NCBI GenBank assembly: GCA_000151295.1
Contig: GG745378.1
Coordinates: 87,777 to 146,403, forward strand
Reading direction: 5' to 3'
DNA length: 58,627 nt
Source: Allomyces macrogynus ATCC 38327
Lineage: Eukaryota > Blastocladiomycota > Blastocladiomycetes > Blastocladiales > Blastocladiaceae
The notes below the pieces were generated by a model that did not search any database, was not told the DNA's origin, and saw only the letters and a list, made by a program, of their open reading frames with translations. Positions 1 to 11,614 of this stretch are shown here, one piece after another. Each line of letters opens with the position of its first letter. Within the stretch, counting starts at the first letter, position 1. The position numbers and the translations under genes were made by a program.

Positions 1-87
1 AAAAAAAAAAAAAAAAAAGAAAAAAGAAATAGAGATCGCCAACTTTAGATCGGATCGGCGCGTTCCTGTCGCAGGAACCAGTCTGAG

Positions 88-763
88 TCGTGGCTGAGTT
101 TATGGAACCGGATGTCTTGCCGACTACCTCGATGCGCGGATCTCGCCGCAGGCGGTCGCCTATGTGACGCGCAGCTTGATGCGGGCGTTGGCATTCCTGC
201 ACGCGGCGCACCGCGTGCACCGCGACGTGCGGTCAGACCACGTGCTCCTGACGCTCATGGGCAACGTCAAGCTCGCGCACTTTGCGTCGGCCGCCGCGGT
301 CACGGCGCCGCTGCACGAGCCCGTCGGCACACCGTACTGGCTCGCGCCCGAGACGGCGCGCGCGGCGGCCGCGGCCATGGTCACCGGCCGGCCCACGGCG
401 TGCAGTTACGATACGAAGGTGGACGTGTGGGCGGCCGGCGCGACGGTGTTGGAAATGGTCTCGGGCCAGGCGCCGTATGCGGACTGCGAGCCGGATATCG
501 CGCTGGAAATGATTGCAAGGGAGGGGTGTCCGGATGTGGATGAGCCGTCGAGACTGGGCGTCGCCGGGTACACGTGCTGGAGGAGAAAGATGGTGGTCGT
601 GGATCCAAGCGAGCGGGCGACGGCGGCGGAAGTGTTGCTGGATCCGTGGCTCGCGACGTGGTTGGATGCGGACCGTGGGAGGAATGAGTTGGTGGCGGTG
701 ATTCGTCGAGTGCAGAGTCAGGGTGGAGAGGGGGCGGAGGGCGATCTGGGAGATCATGGTTGA
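88..763 (+). pseudogene. PAK/STE20-like protein kinase, degenerate C-terminal lobe (partial)
   Basis: Frame from about 104 to the stop at 761-763 encodes the C-lobe of a PAK-like Ser/Thr kinase. Landmarks in order are an alpha-E region (LMRALAFLHAAHRVHRD), HRDVRSDHVLL in place of HRDxKSDNxLL, LAHFASA where LTDFGxA is expected, VGTPYWLAPE (activation loop and APE), and DVWAAGATVLEM. The metal-binding Asp of DFG is Ala, the catalytic-loop Lys is Arg and its Asn is His, so phosphotransfer is doubtful. Just upstream, another frame reads EFMEP (96-110), the normal lead-in to GCLADYLD at 110 onward, so a single-base deletion near 110 breaks the frame. An acceptor AG may lie at 86-87. The N-lobe is not visible; the window starts with an A-rich tract at 1-27. 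It is either a pseudogene or a pseudokinase carrying a sequencing error. Confidence 0.55.
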
Positions 764-1373
764 GACGAAGCAATGATTTGATTGAAAGCGCGTGTTATTC
801 ACTCCCGATCAAGGCCAGAAAACAGCAGTGCGATCCACGCTGACAGGGGCAAAGCGATAACACGGACATGTGGTCGTTTTCGTCAACGTGCTTGGGTGAA
901 GAGTGGGTAGGAGAAAAAATATCGTGTTTCACGACGAGTCAATACTCACTGCCAACGACGGAAATATATCATGTTCGGCAGGGTCCGAACCCGTGCAGGC
1001 TACTCAACAGACACTTGCATCACTTGGCCCTCTGGACATATGTACCGTTGGAACTAGTTTTGTGATTCTGGTGCTGAGCCTTAAACTGCGTGCTCTTGTG
1101 GGCCACAGGAACTCTCGCATATGCTGAAGATGTGAATGGGGGAAAGTACGTAGGCTGCCAACAGACACATGCGCGGCCTTGGGGGTCTTCATTGCAAGGA
1201 ATAAGTGACGTTCAAATCGAGAGGAAAAGGTTTTGCAAAAACGTGTCAACGATTGGTTTATGGAAAGGGCGCCTTCATGTCGAATCGCGGCGCGACCCGC
1301 CATTTCTTGGATCCCGTCACTGCGAAACAGTGCCGACGTCTTTACGCGCGACCTCTTTGGAAACCTCTCATGA
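764..1373. other. Intergenic, no gene seen
   Basis: Between the kinase remnant and the first tRNA. Short open frames here have no recognisable domain and are not supported. Confidence 0.5.
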
Positions 1374-1455
1374 CGACAACAGCAGGGTTCGAACCTGCGC
1401 ACCACAAGGGTATCTGATTAGTAGTCAGACGCCTTAACCACTCGGCCATGTTGTC
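1374..1455 (-). tRNA. tRNA-Ser, anticodon ACU
   Basis: 82-nt type II tRNA without intron, on the minus strand. The acceptor stem GACAACA/TGTTGTC is perfect. The D arm begins GCCGAGTGG, the anticodon stem is TCTGA/TCAGA around the 7-nt loop CTACTAA, there is a 3-bp variable arm (ACC/GGT), and the T arm is GCAGG-TTCGAAC-CCTGC. Discriminator G73 and the long variable arm are serine identity features. The anticodon is ACT (complement of plus 1420-1422); the usual tRNA for AGY codons has GCT. A-box TGGCCGAGTGG and B-box GGTTCGAACCC are intact. A TATA-like stretch lies 26-42 bp upstream (plus 1481-1497). Identical in sequence to the gene at 12306. Confidence 0.93.
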
Positions 1456-1917
1456 CCGTGACTCCGGACCTTCTCAACGTTTATGTATACTATACACTGG
1501 ACTTTGGGGTGGACAGCAGCTGAACTCGACAAGAATGACATTGATGCCGTGGCCTTTTGACATTGCCCTGTCAGTTTTGACCCCATCGCAATTCTGACTC
1601 CCCTCCAACAGTGAAAATCACGCCCGCCGGCTACCCCGGTCTTTCACGAACACGCTGGCACCAACGCACCCGCGACGATATAATTACGGGCTCACCCCCA
1701 CACTCGGCACTCGCAGAGCACGAGCCGGCACACCAGCACGACGGGCACGCACGCAACACACGCGCTTTGGACCGTCACATTGCCCGATTGGCGCTTGCTC
1801 CACACCAACATATCGCGCGAGTGCCGTACCACGACGCGTCGCCGCTGATCCAGTCCGAGTTCGCCCTGCAAGTACGCGTCTGTGCGTCCCCCAGCTCCAC
1901 CTGCATCGACGAGCACC
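1456..1917. other. Intergenic between tRNA-Ser and hydrolase gene
   Basis: Holds the TATA-like tract for the minus-strand tRNA at 1481-1497 and presumably the promoter and 5' UTR of the plus-strand hydrolase. No gene seen. Confidence 0.5.
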
Positions 1918-3032
1918 ATGACCGGCCCGTGGACGCCCTTCCTCCCGCCGTGGCTCGTCGCCCTCACGCTGCGGCACCCGCTCGCGTCGAAACTCGCCGC
2001 GGCCACGGCGCTTGCCGTGACTGCGTACCTGTTCCTGTGCCGGAAACGCGCGTCGGCGCGCCCGCTGGCTCTCGCGGACGGCACGCGCGTGTATTCGCCG
2101 GCGTTTGTGTTCGAACACGCGCGGTACATGGCGGTCAACGGCAAAGTACTCCGCGTCCTGCACCGGCACGGGCCAGCGGACAAGCCGGCGGTCGTGTTCT
2201 TGCACGGGATGGGCGGGAACTTGGCGCAGTGGGCGCCGCTGATGGAGAAGGTGAGTGAGTGCGCGGAGGTGGTGGGCGTCGAGTGTGTTGGACACGGAAT
2301 GAGCACAGATACTGGGCGGTACGTTCGGTTTCCGGACGCAAGCGGTTGAAAACGCGCGCCTGACCTTGCCGACGACACAGGCCCGACGACTACCGCACCC
2401 TCGCCATGGTTGCCGACATCGCGTCGGCCCTCGAGGTGACCCTCCCGGCGACCCGGGACCTCGTCCTCGTGTGCCACTCGTACGGGTGCTGCATGGGCAC
2501 CTACCTCGCCGCCCACTTCGGCGCGCGCGTCCGCGGCGCGATTTTCCTCGGTGGTCGCGCGCTGATGCCGCCCACCGCCATCACCGCGACCCGCAAACTC
2601 GCCGCCCTGCCGTCCCCCATCCTGACCCTCCTCCGGCTGTACGACCGGTGGGGCGGGCTCAACTCGGCGTCGGTCAACCGGTACCTCGGCCCCAACTCCC
2701 CGCGTAGTTTACGCGCATTGCAGGCCGTCTGGAACACGCATTTGGAGAACGCACAGCTGAAGTCGCTGGCGGGCGGGTTGCAGTGGGTCGGCGAGGACGA
2801 GTACAAGAAGGTCGAGTGCCCGGTGTTGGTGATTATGGGGGATAGGGACGGGGCCGTGCCGGTCAACGCGAGCGTCGAGGATTACCGGCGGGTTTTGGCG
2901 GGCAAGGGGATGGCAGAGCCCGTGGTGGTCCTGCCCGGGATCGGGCACCAGGTGATGCTCGAGGCGACGGACGAGGTGTGGAGCCGGATGACGCAGTTTT
3001 TGCCCGAGGCGTGCGGGGTCAAGCTGGTGTAG
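1918..3032 (+). CDS. alpha/beta hydrolase fold protein, membrane-anchored
   Basis: Two exons, 1918-2318 and 2381-3032, 350 aa. The intron runs from GTACGT to ACACAG; the join restores GHGMSTDTGRPDDYRTL. An N-terminal hydrophobic segment (about residues 12-40) followed by CRKR suggests a signal anchor. Alpha/beta hydrolase landmarks are the oxyanion strand VVFLHGMGG (92-100), the nucleophile elbow CHSYGC with Ser167, an acid at GDRDGAVP (Asp288 or Asp290) and His323 in GIGHQVMLE. The family includes ABHD8-, epoxide hydrolase- and lipase-like enzymes; the substrate cannot be told from sequence. ATG at 1918 has a good context (GCACCATGA). Converges on the small SPT subunit gene 370 bp downstream. 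Confidence 0.88.
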
Positions 3033-3402
3033 AGGGCGTCGGTCGGTCGGGCACGGCGCAGAAGGGGGTCGGGGGCGTGGTGCTCGCGAGAGGGTGGGAG
3101 GAGGAAGGGCGCGTCGCGCGTCCAGCAATGGATCAGCGGCTGTGCGTTGTAGAGAAGCATTTCGGCAAGTAAAAAACGAATTGAAAATCTATGTGCAGCG
3201 CCGTGACAAATGAAAAGGAGCGGGGCGAGCGATCGGCACCAACCCTCACGGAGCGGCCATTCGCTCCACTGTAAACACCCGACCGACCGACAAATTCAAA
3301 GCGCAGTAAATACACAGCCGCCGAGCAGCGCGACCCCCGGGCGCGGCGGTGGCGGCGGCGACGACGAAAAACTGACGACAGCAGCAGCAGCAGCGAGCGA
3401 GA
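3033..3402. other. Convergent 3' intergenic spacer
   Basis: 3' ends of the hydrolase and SPT small-subunit genes face each other here. Contains a GGCGGC/GACGAC-rich stretch near 3345-3370. No gene seen. Confidence 0.5.
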
Positions 3403-3755
3403 CTACAAGTCGACCTTCATGGCAATCGGCGGCGAAATAATGCCGAGCGACGTGTTCAATGCGCTGGCGAGCGTCGGGAAGTAGTCGGCAGCGTTGCGCG
3501 CCCACTCGTTGACGGCCTCGGGCATGTAGTTGATGGACGTGTAGAGGCACAGCACAAAGCCGAGGACCACGAGCACGTCTAGGCGGGCGGATTGCGTATC
3601 AGAAGGCGGCATTCCGGCAGGGTGACGGATGGCGCCAAGCGGGACGTACTGAAGATGCACTTCTCCCAAAACTCAAGCATGTAGAGCGCCGTCGTCAGCT
3701 CGTAGCGGTAGTAGAAGAGCTGGGCCGAGGCCTTGAGCCGCTTGGCGAGCTGCAT
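3403..3755 (-). CDS. Serine palmitoyltransferase small subunit (ssSPT/TSC3 type)
   Basis: Minus strand, exons 3755-3650 and 3578-3403, 93 aa. The 71-nt intron (GTACGT to CCTAG) has been removed so that CIF joins NVLVVLGFV. The N-terminal half, LFYYRYELTTALYMLEFWEK, closely resembles the human ssSPTa signature (FYYQYLLVTALYMLEPWE). A second hydrophobic segment, LVVLGFVLCLYTSINYMPE, matches the membrane segment and the following YxxMPQ of the family. The family binds the LCB1/LCB2 core in the ER membrane, stimulates the first step of sphingolipid synthesis and sets acyl-CoA preference. Both halves are needed to recognise it. Divergent from LIN1, 468 bp between the starts. Confidence 0.85.
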
Positions 3756-4223
3756 GATGGTCGGTGATGGGCCGGAGGTCGGAGGTCGGGTGGACGGGGG
3801 CGTCGGGCGCTGCAGCGGGTGCGGCGCGCGGAATGCAGCAAGTTCGGGGCGGGGAGAGTCGCAGAGTCGGGTCGCGCTGGCAGGTCGTCGATCCAGCGTG
3901 TTGCAGAGAGTCGTTTGTTGTCGACGTCGTCGTGGAGAGCGGCGGTCTGGAGGGCGACGCGGCAACGTTGCTGAGAGGCGGCCTTGACGCTTGGCGGCGG
4001 TTCGGCTCGGCTTCGGTTGGCGCGTCGTGCGGTGGACTCTCGTCACATTGACATGGAGAGATGTGCCATGCCCAGTGACTACCGCACCAAGTCACAAAAT
4101 CCTCTGCGTGACCTCGACGATCACTCCATTTTCCAACTTGCCTTCCCGTAAACTAGTCCACAACGCGCGTACTCCTCGAACCGACACTGCAACCACCGGC
4201 CCACGCCCATACGGCGAACGACC
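3756..4223. promoter_or_regulatory. Divergent promoter region, ssSPT and LIN1 genes
   Basis: 468 bp between two opposite start codons, so both promoters must lie here. No clear TATA element seen. Confidence 0.5.
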
Positions 4224-5730
4224 ATGAGCATGCCGCCGCCCTCCACCCCTTTCGCCGCGCCGCGGCGGCCGGCCTCCCAATCCAAGAAACGCGTGCACGA
4301 CCCGGCCTCCGACTCGCCGCTCCCGCCCGGCACCGACGAGCGGCGCAAGCGGTCGCGCGTGCAGTTCAACCTTGCCAGCAACACCGAGCACGACGACTTG
4401 GACCCGCTCGACGACCGCGCGCGTACACGGCCCGGCACGTTCATGGATATCGATGAGGACGATGACGACGAGGAAGAAGTCGACGAAGACGCGCTGGATC
4501 TCGAACGCGGCCGCGGGAAGCGCCGGATGAAGTTGCGCCAGGGCGGGAGCGATTCGGAGGACAGCGACGACGGCGAGGGTCCCTGTTCGTCGCGGGCAAG
4601 GTTAAATGACGACGATGACGACGACGAGGACGACATGTTCACCGAAGACAAGCCCAAGAACAAGAAGCCGGCGGGGTCCAAGTCGTACAAGGGCCTCTCG
4701 CGCGACGACATGCGCAGTTTCGAGACCATGGACGCGGCAGCGCAGCAGGACGACGACGATGACCCGGACGCGATCAAGATCGTGCCGTTCAATATGCGCG
4801 ACGAGCTCGAAGAAGGGTACGTTTGCCTTGATCCGAGTGGTTGATTTGCTTGCGTGATTGCTGACACGCGCGCGGCACTAGCTCCTTTGACGAGGCCGGC
4901 ACCTACATCAAGAAGCGCGACGAGAACGAGCGGTACGACGCGTGGCTCTCGGGCCTCAACAAGACCGACATTGAAAAAGTCCGTTTCTCGTCCCCCACCA
5001 TCTTCTCCACCCACCCGCTCTCCGAAACTAACTCTTTCTCACTCGCTCGATAGGCCGCCATCGCCGCGCGCGCGCGCGAACAAGAACGGCAAGCGCACGA
5101 GCACGCCGTCACGTCGCGCACCCGCATCCCGAGCCGCGAACCCGACCTGCTGAAAGCCGCGCTCGGTCTGCTCCGGCCGCGCGAAACCGTCGCCCGCGCG
5201 CTCGCGCGGCTCAACAAGCAAATCGAGCGCCCTACCAAGCGCAAAAAGGCCGCGGCACAGCCCGCAGTGCCCGAGTCGGAAGTCTCGCGGCACGCGCGCG
5301 AGGACGTCGACCTGTTGACAGAAATCGCCGGGCAATTGGTGGAGCTCGGGAAGGCCGACGTCTACGAGGTGAGTTACGAGGATATGATGGCGGATTTGCG
5401 CGATGAGGGGCTCGTCGACCGCGCGTGGGTGCCGGAGCATCCGACGCGCAGGAAGGAGGTGGTTGCGTTTACGTACGCGTGGAGCGGTGGGGATGGCGCG
5501 GAGCATGGGCCGTTTTCGAGTGAGGAGATGGTGGCGTGGGCGGCACAGGTACGACTTGATTCCTGCTTGTCAGCCCCGCGGTTGGCATTAGGAACTGACG
5601 CGTCGATGATGTGTAGGGATTCTTTGCCAACGGCATTGTCGTGCAAAAGATCGTCAATGGCGTGCTGCACGGCGACAAGGTCACGACCACGGGCGAGATG
5701 TTTGCTAGCGGCGAGTCGGTCACGGCATAG
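4224..5730 (+). CDS. LIN1: LIN1/CD2BP2-like GYF-domain U5 snRNP protein
   Basis: Four exons: 4224-4816, 4882-4978, 5054-5548, 5617-5730; 432 aa. Introns of 65, 75 and 68 nt have GTACG/GTCCG donors and TAG acceptors. The N-terminal 200 residues are highly acidic with basic patches (KKRVHD, RRKRSRVQF). Then comes the conserved core SFDEAGTYIKKRDENERYDAW, typical of CD2BP2/Lin1, and a C-terminal GYF domain: FTYAWSGGDGAEHGPF, MVAWAAQGFF, IVVQKI. The GYF signature is GFF here. In animals and yeast the protein associates with U5 snRNP (with Prp6) and binds proline-rich ligands, so a nuclear splicing role is inferred. Converges on the ABC transporter. Confidence 0.88.
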
Positions 5731-6100
5731 GTCGCGGCGGTTGAGCGCAGAGCCATGTTCTTCGATATCCGGCGTAAAGCATTGTATTCATCAAAAGATT
5801 TCATTCTGGATGTCAGACATCTCCTTCGCCAGACTGGTCGCGATGGGGGTGCAGCGAGCAGCGCCTTGCTGATCCGTTTACTCACAGCCGCAGCAAGAAA
5901 CGATAGGCAAGAATGCATTTGCAGAAAAGACGCGTTTGGGTGACGAGGAAAATACACAATGAATGAAAGCAACACCAATCAAAGACGGATCAAATAACAC
6001 GCTCACGTCGTCGCGAACCGCGTTCCTGCCGCGCGCTAACGCGGCGCACGGCTTTTCAAATCCGGCGAAAGCAACCCAGGCCTCCACCTTCTCCACCTCC
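5731..6100. other. Convergent 3' intergenic spacer
   Basis: Between the LIN1 stop and the ABC transporter stop. No gene seen. Confidence 0.5.
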
Positions 6101-9100
6101 TTACCGGAACCGCCCATGCCCATGCCGCTCGCGACTCGGCCCCGCTGCCGTCGCGCCCGCCGCACTTCCACCGGCCTGTGCCGCCGGCACCGGGGCTGGG
6201 TCTGGCACGACCGCCTCGTCGCCACCGGCGCCGCCATTCGACTGGATCTGCTTGGACCAGAGTTCCGAGTAGAGTCCGTTCTCGTTGGCCAGGAGCTCGT
6301 CGTGCGTGCCCTGCTCGACGACCTGCCCGTCCTTGACGACGGCAATCATATCGGCGTGCACGATAGTCGACAGCCGGTGCGCAATGATCAGGGTCGTGCG
6401 GTCGCGCGCGACGGCGGCCATGGCGGCCTGGATGTGCCGCTCGGTGTTGGTATCGAGCGCCGACGAGTACTCGTCGAGGAGCAGGATCTGCGGGTTCTTG
6501 AGAATCGTGCGCGCAATTGCGACACGCTGTTTTTCGCCGCCACTAATAATCAATCGGAACATCAACCGTCAGCAACTGCGCTCTACACACTCCTCCACCA
6601 CTCAATTCCGAAACGCACCTTAACCGCATCCCGCGCTCGCCGACAACCGTCTGGTACCCCTTGGGGAACGACAGAACCTTATCGTGAATTTGCGCGGCCT
6701 GTGCGGCGCGGTACACCTCCTCTTCCGTCGCGCTCGGGCGCGCATACGAGATATTGTAATAGATCGTGTCGTTGAAGAGCACCGTATCCTGCGGGACCAC
6801 GCCAATCGCCGCGCGCAGACTGGACTGTGTCACGTCGCGCACGTCCTGGCCGTCGATAGCGATCGCGCCGTTTTGCACGTCGTAGAACCGGAACAGGAGC
6901 CGGAAAATGGTCGATTTGCCCCCGCCCGACGGACCGACCAGAGCGACCGTCTTGCCCGCGGGGATCGTGAGCGTGAAGTCGGTGAGCGCCGGGTGCGCCG
7001 GGTCGTAGCTGAACCCGACGTGCGAGAAGGACACGGTGCCGCCCTTGAGCGACAAGGTGCGCGCGTTCGGGCGGTCTTGTACGTCGACGTCGGCGTCAAA
7101 CAGCTTGAGCATCTTTTCCATGTCTGGATTGGAGGTTGGCGACGGTGAGCTGGACGACGCGAGCGGGATAAAGCGCGGCGACGGAAGAGACGCGACTTAC
7201 CAATGAAGTTTTGCTGAATGACGCGGTACCTAGATATCCAGACCCGTTTGGTCAGAGTGCCGCGAGTACATCGAACGAACGCATCGACGCCAACGTACAT
7301 GGTCCCAAACCAGTTCAGCGGCGCGGCGAGCTGCAGCATGTACGTGTAGAACATGATAAAGTCGCCAATCGTCAAGGTGCCGAGCACGACGCGGTACCCG
7401 CACAGCAGCGATCCCGCCAGCAACCCGAGCGAAATCACGAGCGTCTGCGTCATATTGAGCACTTGCAGCGAACCCGACGACGACCAGTCGGCGCGGTTGT
7501 AATCGCGAATCGCCTTTTCGTACCGCTGAATCTCGAATTCCTCGGCGCCGTAGTACTTGACGGTCTCGAAATTGAGCAGCGAGTCGACGCCGATTTGCGA
7601 CGTGCGGTTGTCGAGCTCGATCATGGTGCGCCGGAACTTGGTGCGCCATTCGGTGATCACGACCGTCGCGAATATGTACATGCCCATGGTCACGATCACG
7701 AGAATGCCTGTGGGGATGGACACGGGAGCACACCCGTCAGATCCACTCGCACACGGAAATTCGAGGCAAAGAAATTAGGCGCGCATACGGACCAAAGTAA
7801 ATGTCAAACTGAATTATGAAATACGCCGCAGCGACCGCGATATCCGCGAGGACCGGCACAAGCGTAAACACGAGCATCTGTAGCAACGACACGATACTCG
7901 ACGTGCCGCGATCGAGCACGCGCAGCACCTCGCCCGTCTTGCGGTGCACGTGCCAGCGCAGTGACAGAGCGTGCAGGTGCCGGAACATGCGCACCGACAA
8001 TTCGCGCGTCGTGTACTGGCCGACGGGCAGCCAGAGCAGCGATTGCAGGTTCGACAGGAACCCGCTCTGCAAGAAGCGCGCGCCGGCAAACAGGAAAATC
8101 ATGCCCACTGGGAAATTGCCGATGGTCAGGTCGTCGATGACGTGCTTGTAGGCGAGCGGCACGAGCACCATGACGAATCTATGTGGGTTGCCGACGCGAA
8201 CTCGTGGTGAGAAGGGGAGTCGCGGCTTCGAGAACAAAAAAGACGGGCGAGGTGGCAGCGCGTGTGCTTTATAGCGGCATTAACGCGCAAGCGAGTCAGA
8301 GAGGTGGAGGGTAGGGTACAGAATGCGCGCGACCACAAACAGACAGGGATAGATCCAGGAGGAGGGTCTGAATGAATAGTGGGGAAGAGTAGACGGTCTA
8401 CAGCGCGATTTTGGCGACACGGTCCTTGACGGAACCGGAAAAATAGCAAACGAGGGGAGAAATCAACGCTACCGTCCAGCAAGAAGCGTGGCAAAGCACA
8501 GCAATACGAGCACTTGCAACATCGGGTGATTGCTCGGCCACATGAACGGCAAGAGCTTGCGCAAGCGCGCGATCCCTTCGGCGACCACACCACCGTCATT
8601 GTCGCTCGCGGGCTGCTGCGGCTGCGCGGGCGGCGTCTGAGCCGGGCGGGCCGCGCCGGCTTCCAGATCGGCCGTGGCCGCAGCGGCCGTTGCGACGGGC
8701 ACATTGGTTTTGGCCGCGTCGCGCGTCAACGGGTGGACAATGACGAGCGTGATCGCGAGACCAAACAGGTGGAGCACGCGCAGGAGGTACGACGAGTAGA
8801 GGAACTTGTCGTAGGGCGCAATGGTTGACGCTACAGCCGAGTGCGAATCAGGTCAAAGTCGGGCCAGAATCGAGCCAGGATTTGGATAATGAGCGTGGAC
8901 GACGCGTACGAATGTCGCTCATGGCGTTGCGCACCCAATCGGGCACGGCGAATGCCTCGGCGACGAGCAACAGCACCCAGAACGCGGCCGTCGTGGCCGA
9001 AAACGAATCGAGCTTGCGAACTTCAACACCCATGACGGCGCGGTTCAACCAAGCCGCGACCAGCACGGCCCCAGTCCATGCGGCCAGCGGTGTCGCCCAA

Positions 9101-9417
9101 ACGCCTTCCGTCAGACCCGCGAGCACGAGGAGGACCGCATCAACGACCAGCGAGAGAATGGTGGTGGCCGCAAAGAAGCGCGTGCACTGCCATATGCCGT
9201 CACGCACGGCACGGCGCGCGCGGTCAAGGCGAATGTACCCGACGGTCGTGGTCTGGCGGTAGGCGAACGCGACGGCGAGAACGTTGATCGTGAAGAGGGC
9301 GAGCGCGGCGGCCGGGTACCGCGTACACGGGTCCCATTGCGCGTCGCGCAGCACGCCCGTGGGACACCACCAGTCGGCGGCGTCGGGGCCGTTGCCGTCC
9401 ATGAGCAGCGTGGCCAT
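6101..9417 (-). CDS. ABCB6/HMT1-type half ABC transporter
   Basis: Seven exons on the minus strand: 9417-8910, 8830-8473, 8178-7793, 7707-7299, 7229-7201, 7123-6619, 6542-6101; 878 aa. The N-terminal extra membrane domain (first ~250 residues, several hydrophobic segments) is the hallmark of ABCB6/Hmt1. The core membrane domain includes [10 protein letters not shown] and [14 protein letters not shown], characteristic of the ABCB6/ABCB7/HMT1 group. The nucleotide-binding domain has Walker [10 protein letters not shown] (~625-633), signature [12 protein letters not shown], Walker [13 protein letters not shown] and H-loop AHRLST. Relatives move glutathione- or phytochelatin-metal complexes or porphyrins across vacuolar/endolysosomal membranes. 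Exon 5 is only 29 nt, and the 294-nt intron at 8179-8472 is unusually long for this region. The first intron is the least certain because it is partly open in another frame. Confidence 0.88.
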
Positions 9418-10220
9418 GGTCGTTGGTCGCGGCGTGGATCACAGGCCGGGGCAGGTCGAGGAAGCCGCGTGCAGATTGAGCGGAGAGAGAGAAGAGCAAT
9501 CTCGGACGCGTTGGTACTCGGATTGTTGCCAAAGATAGGGTCGACCAACCCTAGATCGGGCGCGCGCGTTGCTTGCTGCCGGTGGCCGTCGTGGTTGCGC
9601 GGGTTGCGCGCTGCTCGTCGTCCTCGTCAGGTCGCGTTGTCGTCGTCGTCGTTGTCGTCGTCAGGCAGCCGGCGGTGGATGACTGATTGGAGGAAGGTGT
9701 GAAGCGGGGGTGGCGGCTGGGAGCGGTGATCGGCTGCCCTGGCTGACGTCAGGCTGCGCCCGCAGGTGGACCTGACCACGTGGGGCGGGCGGGCGACCGC
9801 CCCGAGTTCGGCGTTCCCAGCCACCGCAGCCACTCGCGCCACGGCTTGATGAGATGGACCAGCGTGCCGCTGCGGCTTGCCGGCGCGTCCCGTCGGCGCT
9901 CCTGCGCGCTCCGCTTTGTTGGTCGGCCGAGTCGGCCAAGTCGCCACCGCCTCCAAATCCCCTCCCAAATTTTCCTCGACGTGGGGCAGCCGCTCCACCG
10001 AACGCGATAGCGCCCGCGGCGGCTGGTCCTCCGCCGGCGCTGTGACGCGCGTTCTTCCTCGCTGCCCCACCGCGCACCTGGACCAGCTGCGACTTGCTGC
10101 AACTTACCCGCGACCGCCCGCCCATCACAGCTGGGCTCGCGGCGATTTTGGACCCAACTGCCGCCTTGAGCAGGCGTGATAGAGACTCGCGAGCATAGAC
10201 GACGCGCCAAAAACATCGCC
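9418..10220. promoter_or_regulatory. Divergent intergenic region, ABC transporter and mitochondrial carrier
   Basis: About 800 bp upstream of two divergent genes. Includes a CGT-rich triplet tract (about 9640-9662). Open frames here lack recognisable domains. Confidence 0.45.
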
Positions 10221-11614
10221 ATGGGTGCGTTTGGCATCCAGTCCGTGAGCAGACAGGCCAGCAACAGAATGCGGACGCGCCATGGACCCGCCGCGACTGT
10301 GCCACACACCGTGACAACTGCGCTCACCAGACTGAGCGCTCTTTGCCGTGTAGCCTCGAGTGCCAACGACTTTATCGCCGGCGCCGTGAGCGGCGGGCTC
10401 GGCGTCCTCGTCGGGAACCCGCTCGACGTGATCAAGGTCCGGCTGCAGACTGCCGCTGCCGCGTCGGCACCCGCTGCAGTATCCCATGCGCCTCCTGTGC
10501 CGGTACCGGCCGCGGCCGTCTTCAACGCGTCGTCTGGGTCCGGTGCCGTCGCGACACTGCACGCGCCCATGGCCCCCGAATCGACGTTCGCGCAAGTACG
10601 CCGGCTGGTCAACCGAGAGGGTGTGGCCAGTCTGTTCCGTGGCGCGTCGGCGCCCATCATGTCGACGGCCGCCATGAACAGCATGCTGTTTGTCTCCTAC
10701 TCGGCCGCGTTGCGCGTTTTCCAAAGGCCGCAGAATGACGATGGCGGGGTCAACTCAGCGCGCGCGCCGTCGATTGCCGAGGCATCAGTCGCCGGCCTCG
10801 CTGCAGGATTTGGTATGCGTGCACTCGTGCCCATCATTTAGGCGGCCCAACACTGACCCCTCCGTCGCGCGCCTTCAGCCTGCTTCCTCATCTCGACCCC
10901 GACCGAACTCATCAAGTGCCGCGCGCAATACATCCGCTCCTCGTCCACCCTCTCCTCGTCCGCCGACTGCTCGCGCCCGCTCACGTTGCGCCTCGGACCA
11001 GCACGCACGCTGCACTTGCCCGCGCACAATGCCCTCGCCGTCGCCGCGCACGTGGCACGCACGCGCGGCCCGCTCGGCTTTTACCGCGGCGGGTTCGTGA
11101 CCCTTTGGCGCGACGCTCCGGGGTACGCCGTCTACTTTGGAGCCTACGAGGCGGGGAAAGCCGCGTTACGGTGGGCATTGGACCGCGGTGCTGGTGAGGT
11201 CGAGGCCGGGTCGGTCGCGCACGAGGCGCGCGAGCGCGCGGTGCAGTTCTGGGCCGGTGGATTGGCGGGGGTTGCCAGCTGGGTACGTCCGCTTCTGATG
11301 TTATTTCACGAAGACGCGTAGACTGATCGGATGTGCTGCTGCAGGGCTCGATCTACCCGCTCGACGTGGTCAAATCGCGCATCCAAACGACTACTGCGCC
11401 CGTGCACCCCATCTCCACCTCACTCGTTGCCCGGCTCGTCGCGCCGGTGCGCGAAACGTGGGCGGTCACGCAAGCCGTTTGGCACACGGACGGCGCGCGC
11501 GGGTTCTTGCGCGGGTTGAAACCGACACTGATTCGCGCGTTTTACGTGAACGCCGTCACGTTCCTCGGGTACGAGGTGTGCATGGACGTCTTGGAGCGCC
11601 GCGCGCGCTGGTAA
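10221..11614 (+). CDS. Mitochondrial carrier (SLC25) family protein
   Basis: Three exons, 10221-10812, 10879-11282, 11345-11614; 421 aa. Three repeats carry the carrier signature PX[DE]XX[KR]: NPLDVIKVR, TPTELIKCR and YPLDVVKSR, followed by G-x-FRGA, GFYRGG and GFLRGLKPTLIRA elements. This is a six-helix inner-membrane exchanger of mitochondria. The sequence resembles the SLC25A29/45/47/48 carnitine-amino-acid group, but substrate is not assigned. It is longer than the usual ~300 aa because of a ~55-residue N-terminal extension and an Ala/Pro-rich insert in the first matrix loop. ATG at 10221 sits in GCCATGG; 10269 is an alternative start. Confidence 0.88.

Noticed and set aside
1374..1455. 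tRNA intron or misfolded anticodon loop explaining ACU
   Set aside because: The loop is exactly 7 nt on perfect 5-bp stems in all three genes, so no intron and no alternative anticodon register.
9749..10684. 311-codon minus-strand open frame upstream of and across the mitochondrial carrier
   Set aside because: Low-complexity Ala/Arg/Gly translation that overlaps a confident carrier exon in the opposite strand.
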